Positions 38,701-47,210 of a stretch of 64,000 bases of DNA are shown here, piece by piece. How positions within the stretch are numbered: the first letter of the stretch is position 1; the number at the start of each line of letters is the position of its first letter. Position numbers and translations under genes: made by a program. The notes under the pieces are model-generated. The model saw nothing but the letters and a program-made list of their open reading frames with translations. It was not told where the DNA came from and ran no database searches. The stretch is from Acanthaster planci (Eukaryota > Echinodermata > Asteroidea > Valvatida > Acanthasteridae): the NCBI RefSeq assembly GCF_001949145.1, contig NW_019091362.1, positions 2,107,283-2,171,282 on the forward strand, in the 5' to 3' direction.

Positions 38701-41700
38701 TTTACGATAGCCTGTAAGGAAAAGGAGCCGATGAAGCACCGGGCCAGCTCTAGAGGGCTCATTCCTAAAGCAAAGATCAAGACACTGAAGATGACAGTGT
38801 GTATCATTGTGGGTAGGTGTCGAATGCAAGTTAGCATACATGTAGAGATGCATGTACATGTACCTGTAAACATGTCATTGTTCAGGGCCACCTGTTGCTG
38901 GACGGCCTTAAACACATCTGGCTGATGTTTTTTTTTAATAATTATAAAGACCACCCATATGAAGGACTCTGGATCAGTAAGGAAAGGTCTTTTATCTTGG
39001 GTATTAATGAATTTAACGTCTGACGAGATGTGGTTGGGATACACCGCGCTAAGCGCTGACATGGAGGTAGAATTCATCTTTGAAAAGACTAAGAGTGAGG
39101 AAAATTGTTTGGTTTGCACTGTGCGGGGTTTTGGTCACTGGTCTCTATATAGGGGCTGGATGACCCGTTGAAACCGGGGACTAGACGCCTCTAGGTACCA
39201 ATTCAAATGCAATGCGTGCGCGTGTTGAGGACTGACCATAAGAATTGAAACCTTAAGGCTTTTTTCATACAGATCTGGGTCTCGATTGTCAATCCCAACG
39301 CTTGTTCGCTTCATTCATTAGGCAGGCTCTGGTGCCAGTGAAGCAACGACGTGGATTACTGATTGAGATTTGGATCCGTGTGACACAAGCAGGCCCTTAC
39401 AGGGGCCATTTTGTTTGGACCATTTTGTAAATTTACACAAGGGTTATCAATAGAAATATGGACTTTAAGGAACAAGGCTCCACCAAAAAGGGACAAGTTC
39501 GAATAACCACAATTCTCAACCAATGGTCGGTTTTCTCGGGTAATCTATAACTGAAATGTATACCGGGCAAAATCGACCAGTGCATGGTTAACAAATTGTC
39601 GGTGATCGAACGTGCCCGTGGCGGCTGACAACATGCACAAATGACGTGTGCCTGACTCGATCGAAATCGAGTCACACATGCATCATTTGTGCATGGCGAT
39701 TGATGTGTGCGAAACCCGCTAGTACCATGAAGTATTCATTTTAGATTTTTTCTTTTTTTACATTTTTTTCAATGTTTGTTTACAGGGGATAAATTTTTCC
39801 CAGGGTTGTTTAGTAGCCCTCAAAGCCTACGATTTAATAGAAGTTTACTGGTGGTTAATGTTGTGATTTGACAATCAAACTATCATGATTTCATCATTAC
39901 TCGGCCTAAATTTACTTTAAAAGCACGAGTTCTTCTTTTGGCATAGCAGTACAAACCTTAAAATAAATGAAGATTTTTTGTCTTATAAAACCGAACTAAA
40001 AAAAATATCTCGTAAAAGCAATATTTATTCCAAAAATAGAGAGTCTTTCTAAAAACTGATCTTGTAAAAATTATCTTGAAAAATACCTTGCATAAAAACG
40101 ATTTTTTTCTTAAATTCACTTCACTTTTTAAAAACGTTTACTTCATGGCACTAGTGGGCTTCTTCAGACATGCAAGCCATCCAGTCGGGAAAAAAGAGAG
40201 ATATCAGTGTTCATGGTGGATCAGGACATTTCTCTTTCCAGGCACATGATGGCGCTGTGCAATTTCCCCCATCATTTGCCATATTCACCTTGATGGGTTC
40301 CCACGTTTCATCCTCTGTATAGCTTTATCTTTTTGATGATGTATCCACAAAGTTTCAAAGACTTTTATTATTTATTCCAAATATTTGGTATCAGAAATGA
40401 GTTGAAAAATCTTCTAATTTAACACGTGCAATTTCAGCATTCATTTTGTGCTGGTGTCCTTTCTCCATCTTCTTCACCCTGGACGCCTTCGGTGTCATCT
40501 TCATCGACGAGAAAAACCTCAACACTGCGTTCCGTGCCGTGGCCTTCATTCAGAACCTGCCGTATCTCAGCAGCGCGATCAACCCCTTCATCTATGGCTT
40601 GTTCAGCACCAAAATCTGCCAAGAACTCAGGTGAGAGTCAGAGTTTCGTATCCACCGTGACAAAGCTGACGAAACTGGTCTGGAGCTACCCAACTGACTT
40701 AAATGTTTACCAGTAGCTTGCTTTCTTCAGCATGACCTTGGTGTTGTAGAACAAAAATAAAGATTAGCAAAACTAGGCGGGACATGTTTGTTTTAGTGAC
40801 CAAGACGAGGTGATCCGGCTATATCGATTTTCAGCTGAAAATCCATTGGAGAGTTTTGACGCATGTCATCGAAAATCTATTTGATCTTGTTATTTGTGCA
40901 AACATGCGCATGTATATGAAATGATCAAATCAAGAGGAAACTGACCATCTTAAAATTGCCCTTTTAACATTTTATGGGATGTTGACGTCATTATTTTTTA
41001 TCCTTCACGAAATAGTTTGTAACGAACAGAAGGTTTCATCTATTTTCGTGTTACGGCAAAAAATCTTAAATATAAAAAGGTGCTATCTGTGATAGCACGC
41101 CCTTTCTTTTGATGACGTCAGTAATATTTGCATAGTTTTGACCATGCCGCTCTCAACAGTTATATAATTTGGTTGGGCGAAGTGAAATCCTTCCGTTTTT
41201 TAATTGTAATCCCACATTCTTGCACCTCCATTATCCCGGAAGTCAGATTTGGTCTACCATTATTCTGAAGAATGCGTTACCTTATTTCATTTATAAGTTA
41301 TAGTTGCAAAAATTTCTTTGAATTTTCTCCTTAAATCACGTGTACTTTAAATCTGACGTCATAATGACATCCCGAACGCACTCATGTGTACATCAAAGTT
41401 AATGTCATAACCAAATTTCACGTCAAGATTTTCAACTGATCGTAAGATACCGTCTTATGTATCGATCTTAGGATTGTTCAAGCATCTAAAATGTACCTGA
41501 ATTTTGACCCTTGACTCCAGAATTAAACGAAACACTACTTCTACGTCCAGACACAATTGTTGCCCAACTGCATCAGCTTGTGAGATACTGTTAAATCGCT
41601 TGTTATTTGATACCTGATGACGTCATTGCGATGTCACTCTTGTATACACAACGAGGGATAACCGGGATGTCGTTTCAGATTTCATGTTTACGCGGTAGCC

Positions 41701-42393
41701 GTTTCGGAGAAAAGCCGCGTCAAGAGGGAAAAAAGGCGGGAAAGACAGACCGCTACAGATTCAATGGTTGACCCGCCGGAGCATTATCCCCCAAAATTGA
41801 ACGAAAAACAAACTGGATGTTCGTGTCTTGATGTGCAAGAGAACAGAGAATTAGGAGAAGGGACGTATCAAAAAACGATAGAGGAGCGATGAACTGATGT
41901 AGAAAGTAGGCAGTCACAGTGAATACGTTTAACGTTGTTATTTTTATTTCTACCCACCAACTGATAGCGATAGGGTCGTGTTTGTATGTTGTTTCATTGT
42001 TGATTCATCTTTGTGTAACATGATCATTATTTTCAGTTGAGTTTTGGTTTATATTTAGCACCCATCGTTTGTCTTATTGTTGTTCTGTTCCTGTTCTCCG
42101 TGTGTTTCTCTCAGAGTGAACTGAAAAACCAACCCACTATTTCTACTTACCAAATCACAATCAGACGATTCCGAGTCATCAATTGGATGGCCACCAAGCT
42201 GCGGTGCTGTAAGTCCTGGAGACAGACCCGCTACGGCCGCTCGACGACGCTGCGGACCGACACCAACCTGACCGACATGTCCGAAGGGGCGAGCGGGGCC
42301 CACCGCGGTCACAGCCGGCCTATGTACGTCTACACACCCGCCAGGACGAGTAACAGTGACAACTCTAGGGAGATGCCCAACAGTGCCATGTGA
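26567..42393 (+). CDS. Neuropeptide S / CCAP-type GPCR, nine exons, 445 aa
   Basis: Rhodopsin-class receptor for a secreted neuropeptide, acting in the plasma membrane through G proteins. Coding exons: 26567-26740, 27095-27230, 28736-28839, 29794-29887, 31016-31167, 36953-37106, 38711-38812, 40438-40630, 42165-42393. Phases agree at every junction and total 1338 nt. Seen: N-glycosylation sites at N15, N32, N40 and N199; seven hydrophobic segments (about 61-85, 96-118, 131-155, 172-194, 222-248, 298-322, 337-360); conserved cysteines C131 and C207; DRF at 155-157 in place of DRY; CWCP at 310-313; NPFIY at 354-358; CC at 384-385, a likely palmitoylation site. MDFSGSGKRA after TM3 resembles CCAP receptors. 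RGLIPKAKIKTLK before TM6 resembles vertebrate NPSR. Start chosen as the first ATG in frame after the proposed splice acceptor. The ligand cannot be told from sequence. Confidence 0.9.
26740..26783 (+). repeat. 22-bp tandem duplication of a splice donor
   Basis: Positions 26740-26761 and 26762-26783 differ at one base. The unit starts GGTAAGAT and ends AACTCGTGC. It spans the exon 1 donor, creating two GTAAGA donors 22 nt apart. Use of the second would shift the frame. Confidence 0.95.
27095..27230 (+). CDS. NPS/CCAP-type receptor coding exon 2 (TM1)
   Basis: The acceptor follows a T-rich tract (TTTGTTTCCATACAG). Encodes residues 59-103 plus one base: TM1 with the GN pair at 75-76, the first intracellular loop (HKKSRLNFF) and the start of TM2 (HLALA). 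The donor is CTCGCAG then GTAGAT, phase 1. Confidence 0.9.
27261..27585. mobile_element. Foldback/MITE-like element in intron 2, copy 1
   Basis: Two nested inverted repeats. The outer arms are near 27261-27300 and 27548-27585 (TGGGCGCA...TCGG against its complement). The inner arms are 27336-27403 and 27420-27479 (TGGGCCTG...TTCACA against TGTGAAACACACAGGCCCA). The inner part recurs in reverse orientation at about 39255-39395 in intron 7, so this is a dispersed family. No coding capacity is seen. Confidence 0.7.
28736..28839 (+). CDS. NPS/CCAP-type receptor coding exon 3 (TM2, ECL1)
   Basis: Completes D104 of the LALAD motif in TM2, then encodes residues 105-138 through the first extracellular loop to C131 and the start of TM3. 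The order GEFQAGTVFCKIIRYLQ parallels GDF...VCRVVRYLQ of vertebrate NPSR. The donor is CTACAG then GTAAGG, phase 0. Confidence 0.9.
29794..29887 (+). CDS. NPS/CCAP-type receptor coding exon 4 (TM3, ICL2)
   Basis: The acceptor follows TTCTTCTCTACTACAG. Encodes residues 139-169 plus one base: the second half of TM3, DRF at 155-157 and the start of the MDFSGSG loop. The donor is AAGCG then GTATGT, phase 1. Confidence 0.9.
31016..31167 (+). CDS. NPS/CCAP-type receptor coding exon 5 (TM4, ECL2)
   Basis: Completes G170 and encodes residues 171-220: TM4 with W181 and an SIPS motif, then ECL2 with N199 (sequon) and C207, the partner of C131. The donor is TATAAG then GTACAA, phase 0. Confidence 0.9.
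31711..32013. mobile_element. 303-bp inverted-repeat element in intron 5
   Basis: Terminal inverted repeats of 50 bp at 31711-31760 and 31964-32013 differ at only two positions. They begin TAAGAACGCATTCTTGAAAA. The 200-bp interior carries a reverse-strand open frame at 31789-31923, described separately. The near-identity of the arms suggests recent activity. No target duplication is obvious. Confidence 0.85.
31789..31923 (-). other. Exon-like open frame inside inverted-repeat element
   Basis: On the reverse strand 44 codons run uninterrupted to a TAA stop. They contain a heptad-like stretch (EEVNNLRQDIEMIRRAVRDM), then a cysteine cluster (RRCQMCIDRNGC) and HVEDLAH at the end. A stop lies two codons upstream, so it could only be translated after splicing. 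It looks like the 3' end of a coiled-coil, Cys-containing protein exon captured by the element. I do not recognise the protein. Confidence 0.3.
32350..32690 (-). mobile_element. Penelope-like retroelement fragment (GIY-YIG motif)
   Basis: The reverse strand encodes GMYRIPQCQCGKVYIGETGR, close to the GIY-YIG endonuclease signature that Penelope-like elements carry after the reverse transcriptase. This frame (32395-32625) ends at a TAA at 32395-32397. No reverse transcriptase is present upstream, so the copy is severely 5'-truncated. The usual continuation after TGR (an RxxEH-type helix) is degraded to DLLTTKHTEP. A short AT-rich direct repeat (AGTAATTTTTAT..CGGTAT, twice at about 32230-32300) follows its 3' side. 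Confidence 0.75.
33200..34340. repeat. Degenerate ATGATGTCA-type repeats in intron 5
   Basis: The segment contains repeated variants of GATGAT(A/G)TCATTATG and TGACGTC (33644, 34307) spaced by AT-rich DNA. The wording resembles the clusters near 36.4-36.8 and 41.0-41.7 kb, suggesting an old, diverged repeat family. Confidence 0.4.
36452..36771. repeat. TGACGTCA cluster in intron 5
   Basis: Three exact TGACGTCA palindromes lie at 36452-36459, 36628-36635 and 36764-36771, each followed by variants of CATGATG or CTATGAC. The octamer is the consensus CREB/ATF site, but similar flanking words suggest repeat copies. Intron 8 has four more. Confidence 0.6.
36953..37106 (+). CDS. NPS/CCAP-type receptor coding exon 6 (TM5, ICL3)
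   Basis: Encodes residues 221-271 plus one base: TM5 (FFYIPLIAISTCYIFMVVSI) and the basic first half of ICL3. The donor chosen is AAATAG then GTTGGT (GT at 37107), because its phase 1 matches the next exon. It is weak. The nearby GTACTA at 37111 would be out of phase. Confidence 0.85.
37300..38290. repeat. Inverted duplication within intron 6
   Basis: About 37375-37425 on + (GGTACAA...CAACGATGGAGGA) recurs in reverse orientation at about 38225-38275. Conceptual translations keep a common VQ...QRWR(I/T)F core on both arms, so the duplicated piece may once have been coding. The region between and outside is too diverged to define ends. Confidence 0.5.
38711..38812 (+). CDS. NPS/CCAP-type receptor coding exon 7 (ICL3 to TM6)
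   Basis: The acceptor is ATTTTTTTTACGATAG. Encodes the end of ICL3 and the start of TM6 (residues 273-305 plus split codons). RGLIPKAKIKTLKMT matches the RGLISKAKIKAIK segment of vertebrate NPSR. The donor is TTGTGG then GTAGGT, phase 1. Confidence 0.9.
39255..39395. mobile_element. Foldback element in intron 7, copy 2
   Basis: The reverse complement of 27336-27479 can be followed through this stretch, with shared words CATTAGGC, GCCAGTGAA, ACTGAT.GAGAT, GGATCCGTGTGA and CAGGCCC. It is more diverged than copy 1 and has lost part of one terminal arm. Confidence 0.6.
39634..39693. repeat. 60-bp palindrome in intron 7
   Basis: TGCACAAATGA and GACTCGAT on the left are mirrored by ATCGAGTC and TCATTTGTGCA on the right, with a few mismatches between. 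It is probably a miniature foldback remnant. Confidence 0.7.
40438..40630 (+). CDS. NPS/CCAP-type receptor coding exon 8 (TM6, TM7)
   Basis: The acceptor is CGTGCAATTTCAG. Encodes residues 306-369 plus two bases: TM6 with CWCP (310-313), ECL3, TM7 with NPFIY (354-358) and the start of helix 8. QNLPYLSSAINPFIY closely parallels QNLPALNSAINPLIY of NPSR. The donor is CTCAG then GTGAGA. Reading through it would stop at once (AGG TGA). Confidence 0.93.
40983..41625. repeat. TGACGTCA cluster in intron 8
   Basis: Four exact TGACGTCA octamers lie at 40983-40990, 41113-41120, 41354-41361 and 41618-41625. Several continue into ATTATG, ATAATGACAT or TTGCGATGTCAC. This resembles the intron 5 clusters. 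Confidence 0.6.
42165..42393 (+). CDS. NPS/CCAP-type receptor coding exon 9 (C-tail, stop)
   Basis: The acceptor AATCACAATCAG (AG at 42163-42164) completes R370 in phase and gives a basic helix 8 and tail (RFRVINWMATKLRCCK) like CCAP receptors, then a Ser/Thr-rich tail ending at TGA 42391-42393. Two other acceptors lie upstream: 42115-42116, which would add 16 in-frame residues, and 42113-42114, which has the best pyrimidine tract but would end the protein after three residues. Confidence 0.75.
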
Positions 42394-42700
42394 ATCGGTC
42401 GAGAGAAGGTGTCAGCGACAGGGGCAACATCCGAGGGTGTGTTGAGGTGGACACTTGAGTAAATTTGAGACGTTTTATGTGTACAGACAATTAAGTGTTC
42501 CTGTTCACGGTTGAGGGTGAAGGTTTCTTTTAGACAAATGCTTCATAGCAAAATCAATGCCGGGATAAAGTACGACAGGTGAAGGTTTTGAAAATTGATC
42601 ACCATGCAGCCCGACTTTAATAAGTAGGCCTAAGTGATGAAAAATGTCGAGAGAGAGGTGTGTCATTCGTATGCATGAAATAAAGCTTCTGGAGAGTGGC
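42394..42700 (+). other. Putative 3' UTR of NPS/CCAP-type receptor
   Basis: AATAAA at 42679-42684 is the first standard polyadenylation hexamer after the stop. A TAGGCCTA octamer lies inside at 42625-42632. Confidence 0.5.
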
Positions 42701-44826
42701 TCAAGTCTTCTTCCCACTTCAAACTAAACTAGTCTGTAAAATTTTTACTTCGGTTTAAGAGCTGATGAATTCTGACACGCGCCATGACTTCAACAACGAG
42801 GTTGGTCGGTATAAACTTAAATATTGTTCAAAACATGAGGTAATATGAACACTGCCCTCATACGTTTAACTTCTAGGGATGAATACTTTTAGCGTTCTTT
42901 TAAGGATTTTCCTTTGCTACCGTTGACTGTTTTTGTAATTTAGTTTTGTGTGCTGTCTCCCCCTTGTGCTAAGTTGCGGCTAGTTTTCCAACGTTCATTT
43001 TAGTAGAAACTGTGATCCTTTTTTGTACGTAGGGCTTAGCAAGAAACTAACCAATGCACGGCGTGGAAAATGCCGTTTGGCTTGTGTAGTTCTGAAGCTC
43101 ATATTGTGAGCTGAGTATTGTTTGACCTTTGCAGGTAAACACCAACTATTTTATCAAATGTGTTATGTGCCTGACTTGGTGTTTGAATTGGAGATCTGTT
43201 CTACAGATTGTTGTATTAATAGATGACCGGAGGCACTGTTGACTTCGTGTGTGCCTGCAGATAGTTTTCAGGTGCTTTTGTAAAAGAACTACTGTGCTCA
43301 TATCTTGTCCATTTGAATTGATTACATTAATAATTGGAGACAATTAGATAACTACCACCTATATAGTAGTGTAGCTAATAACACGAATCACTGTTACTGT
43401 GGAGTTCTGTATGTCTGCAGGAATAGTCCTTTTCCACTACAGTATCTTGCGATAAACAGGACCTACAGTTGATAAACTCAACAGATTTATGAGACTCTAA
43501 CGACAAAACATAATTAAGTCTTTTGGTGTAGACTTTTAATCTATTTTTATAATTCATGACTTCTTATGGATATAATTGTTTAGATGGTATACGTTCATTG
43601 TATAGTGCACCTTATAATGCGTGGAATTGGAATATACCTGAATAGATATTTTCAAAACAAGCAACTGAGGTCGGCCTTGATTTGAGGTCTATTTGGCAAC
43701 ACTTTCATTTTAGTTTTTACTGTTTTCATACCTTTGTTCGGCACTCCACGTTTTAATCTGTCAGTTGTTCATATTTCGCTGTGCACATTCTATATTCGTT
43801 TCTACTTTTGATGTGTAAACAATCGACAATATTACACAGACGTATTCTAACTAATGAAAGTAACATCGGTAGTATTGTCTTACTCTTAAATGACACTTGA
43901 GTCAGTGACTTCAAATGTTTACTTACGTCTACTTATGAATTATATTTATGTTCAGTTTAATATACCCACTTGTTAAAACTTATATTGCTATGTAAAGCTC
44001 ACCTTCCATAACATATTGTGAAGGATGGTACTGAATGCTTGACTACAGAGTGGGGAAGTTCTTCCCCGACTGCTCCATAGCCTAGGTACGAGGCTCATTA
44101 TTCATTTAGAGGTTCTTGTCGTGTTTTCATCGCAATCATGATTTAGATATTGCGTTTAGTTACAAAGAAATGATTGGTATTTTGAAAGCATTGTGATAAT
44201 CATTAGCGTAGTGTATAGACTTTCATACTTTGGCAGAATAGCAGTGGATGAGGACCGCGTGTTTCCTAAAGCTATCTTAACTTTCATTTTCCATTGTTTT
44301 TCAATCAAATTAAAAGTTGAACTTGTTTACTTTTTAAAGCTCTCAGGTTTGCACTCTGCCTAAAATGGTACAGTTGGCGAATTTTAACGAAACAAGTTTA
44401 TTACGCCGTGCGCAGTTGTTGACCTAAGGTTGTATCTTTTTCATTGATACTTTGTTGATATTGGCTGGATTTTTTTCAATGTCATCTTCATAGACATTGA
44501 AAGTTGCCCACAGAAAATACATTTCTTACCATTTTTCGGTCATATAGTAAAAAGCACATGCTTTTGCCAATGGGTAAAATACACATTGGACCTACAAGTC
44601 CCTGTCAATCACTGTGCCTAATCGTACAAATTCATTCTTATCAAGAACATTTATTAATTTATGTATTTATATATTTAATCAGAGTTTCGGAACAACAACC
44701 ACATTAATTTTGCACCATGACAATGCAACTGAAATTTTCAACTTGTCAATGACATCACAACGTCTTGTTATCAAAACAGATAAGACCAGTTTACTGGGGG
44801 TTTTATCAACAAATAACAGAGACGCG

Positions 44827-45067
44827 TACGGCAGCATATTACTGCCAACGCAAAAAAAATCTATCACGTGTAAACAACTTATTATCTCATTTAAATGACT
44901 TATACTTTCGTTTAAACAATTTTGCTATATCGTTTTAACGACTTAATATCGCGTTTAAACGAGAGAGCTATGTCGCTTTAACGAGAGGATAAGTCGTTTA
45001 AATGAGATAATAAGTCGTTTAAACAAGATAAAATATTTTTTCGCGTTGGCAGCAACACGCTTCCGTA
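44827..45067. mobile_element. TA-flanked MITE with internal GTTTAAAC units
   Basis: Inverted ends CGGCAGCATATTACTGCCAA (from 44829) and its diverged complement (to 45065) are bordered by TA on both sides (44827-44828 and 45066-45067), as expected for Tc1/mariner-type insertion. The arms then run through A-rich DNA into about seven alternating units built on (T)CGTTTAAACGA(C)TTAT and GAGATAATAAG. There is no open frame. Confidence 0.7.
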
Positions 45068-45866
45068 GATACGTATTATATCCATTGCATGGATGTTTCA
45101 CTGAACATTGGTGGTGACTTGTCGCTCACTAGACTGGCACCTAGTCCCTTCATCTATCTGTTGATTCTTAGCTAGATGTGCAAATGTCTTGACACGGAAT
45201 AGAGTTATGTTCTTACATAACTGTAACATGCAATGTGACACTAAAAACGATATGAAGAATATTGTATCAGGCAGAATTGTTACATATAGAACTGAAGACA
45301 GTTTTCACAATTTATTTCTAAACACGTTGTTAATACAAGTGCATTCCTTGTAACAATTTCAAATTATTTGGAGCAACTTAATTGCACATGTACAAGTGTC
45401 TCTAATTGACACCGATGTCAAATTCATCTGGACTCTGGGATTTTGTTGCCAGGTCATATTCCAAAATACAGAGGCATACAGGCAAAAGACAGGAGGGATT
45501 GCACTGTCTAAACTTTTACACAAGCTTCCACCAATCTATTTCAGGTAGTAAAAGACCCAGAAATAAGGAAAAGCTGGTGAAAAATAGGATTAACGCCCGT
45601 GTTCGAAGAGCCCGATTGTTGATTCCGTCTTCCCTGTCAATTCAGAGGGAGTCACAGGCTCAGACTTATCCTGAAGCATGGTCGGGGCAGTCATTCTGCA
45701 CGTGGCAGAAGTATAATTGAGTCATTCACTATTCATTCAAATGGCTAATCACCAGTAGCAGGTAGATAAACGATAGGACAGAATGATAGCTTTTCGACTA
45801 ATGACAGACTGATGGGTTTTTCACCGTTCGTTTCAGTCGCTTGCCACCTGACACGAGTATTAGCCT

Positions 45867-46055
45867 CGAGCAGAAGCACCCCCCTCATCGGTTGAAAAGA
45901 GCCATGTTGGTGGGGGGTGTTCGTTTTGTTGGTAGCGTTTGTATTTCATAGTGGTTCATGATCAAGCGAAGGGCAGTTACAGCCAAAGGAGCCTCCGTTG
46001 CTGGGAAGATTGCGCCCTCTTGGTCCAGCTCGGGGTGGATAGATTAATGTGATGT
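45867..46055 (+). repeat. Dispersed repeat, copy B (contiguous)
   Basis: A contiguous counterpart of the split copy at 16026-16690, in the same orientation. Shared words include CTCATCGGTTGAAAAGAGCC, TTTCATAGT and CCAAAGGA. Confidence 0.6.
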
Positions 46056-46209
46056 AATTCCCAAACTAACTTACCTCCAACCTGTGACAACTGCATAAGT
46101 TGGCATTACGATTACAGTCAGGTGAACCAGTCGGATGCATTAATGCATAGTATAATTCAGGTCAGACATTATGAATGATATTAATGCGAAAAAAACATAT
46201 GAGAATGTT

Positions 46210-46435
46210 TATGTTATTAGAAATTCATATATCCTATTCATAATATGTACAGATGTGTATAGTGCAAAATGGTGCCCAAAAGAGGCTACTATATAACTAT
46301 GTAAATACAGTAAGGATATTGGTAAGTTTCCGTGAATTAGCATGTACAAAACAAAATTTTAATATTACTGTTGATGGTTGCAGTTTAGTAGAAAAGATTT
46401 ACTTGTATGCTATACACTAGAAGAATACATGTACA
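46210..46435. repeat. Duplicated flank, pseudogene side
   Basis: Aligns by eye with 52140-52330. Shared words include CTATACACTAGAAGAATACA, ATTAGAAATTCA/TTAGATATTCA, and GG.GCC.AAAA.AGGCTA. Both copies lie on the 3' side of a vasopressin/oxytocin-type receptor sequence (pseudogene here, intact gene there), in the same orientation. Confidence 0.6.
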
Positions 46436-46560
46436 ATAAAACGTGTAAAAATACGGCGTTTTATTGGTTACCACTTTTCCCTTGAATTCCCCCCCCAAAA
46501 AAAAAAAAATTCTGTTCACATATACGTCGATTCCTTTGGCATAATATGGGCGATTCACCC

Positions 46561-46701
46561 TAGTGCGTCACCAAGAGTTTGCAACGCGTTGACCAATCAC
46601 AATGTGTGTAATCTGTCGACCGAATGCGCGTTTGGAAAAGTTCGACAGAGTTCGCGCAATTGTGATTGGCCAACGCGTTGTAACCTCTTGGTGGCGCACT
46701 A
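46561..46701. mobile_element. TA-flanked MITE, 42-bp inverted repeats
   Basis: The arms at 46562-46603 and 46659-46700 match at 38 of 42 positions (AGTGCG.CACCAAGAG...CAACGCGTTG.CCAATCACAAT). Similarity continues inward through CTGTCGA, so most of the element folds back. TA is present at both outer edges. There is no coding capacity. Confidence 0.8.
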
Positions 46702-47078
46702 TTATGAAATACCTGTGTTAGGGTTAGGGTGACATGTCTTCGTCGCCATCTTCCCTACTCTATCCTTACAGTGACAAGTCGCCATTTGTTCATCAGTTAA
46801 CCCTGTCTGAATCAAGATTTAACCTGACCGCTCAGGTACCCCAGGCTGAACGTACACTACAATGGTTATTTCGAAGTTATCTAGTCATTTTGCAAATGTA
46901 TGGTTATTTTCTGAACAAATACTGTCATATAAATGTATTATACAAGGCTTATCAAAATAAAGGAGCCGAATTCAACTGCAGTTTGTAAGACAACTGCAGA
47001 TTTCTTACTAAGCATTAGATGTCTCCAAAAAGGCCTAAATGTCTTCTTTCCTTTGACAATGCATTGTTGACCAGCAGG

Positions 47079-47210
47079 TGAAATTTTACACTGTGACAAG
47101 TTAGCATACACACCCATTCAAGAGCACTTGCTTGTGTTTGCCTGAGCATATTCAAAATGTGCATTATCTACTCTATAGTGCATGCTAACCTGTCGCAGAT
47201 TATATTTCAT
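47079..47210. repeat. Inverted-repeat element, 32-bp arms
   Basis: 47079-47111 (TGAAAT...GACA.GTTAGCAT.CAC) is the diverged reverse complement of 47178-47209. CAGCAGGT words and TTAGGGTT words lie just outside on both sides. It is probably a decayed miniature transposon. Confidence 0.55.

Larger units (their letters stand above)
26310..42700 (+). other. NPS/CCAP-type receptor transcription unit
   Basis: Proposed extent of the gene. A good 3' splice site (TTTCCTTCTTTATGTGCCTACAG, AG at 26308-26309) lies 257 bp before the start codon, so exon 1 probably begins at 26310 and carries 5' UTR. Coding runs in nine exons from 26567 to 42393. AATAAA at 42679-42684 is the first clear polyadenylation signal after the stop, giving a 3' UTR of about 300 bases. 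Introns are 354, 1505, 954, 1128, 5785, 1604, 1625 and 1534 bases. Confidence 0.6.

Noticed and set aside
38556-39119. 187-codon reverse-strand open frame, the second longest in the window
   Set aside because: It overlaps exon 7 of the NPS/CCAP-type receptor on the opposite strand, has no family motif and is rich in low-complexity AT; it is an antisense shadow.
42037-42164. Extension of the last receptor exon upstream as one long frame with a hydrophobic start
   Set aside because: The hydrophobic stretch is the pyrimidine tract of the splice acceptor read as codons; it does not join exon 8 in phase.
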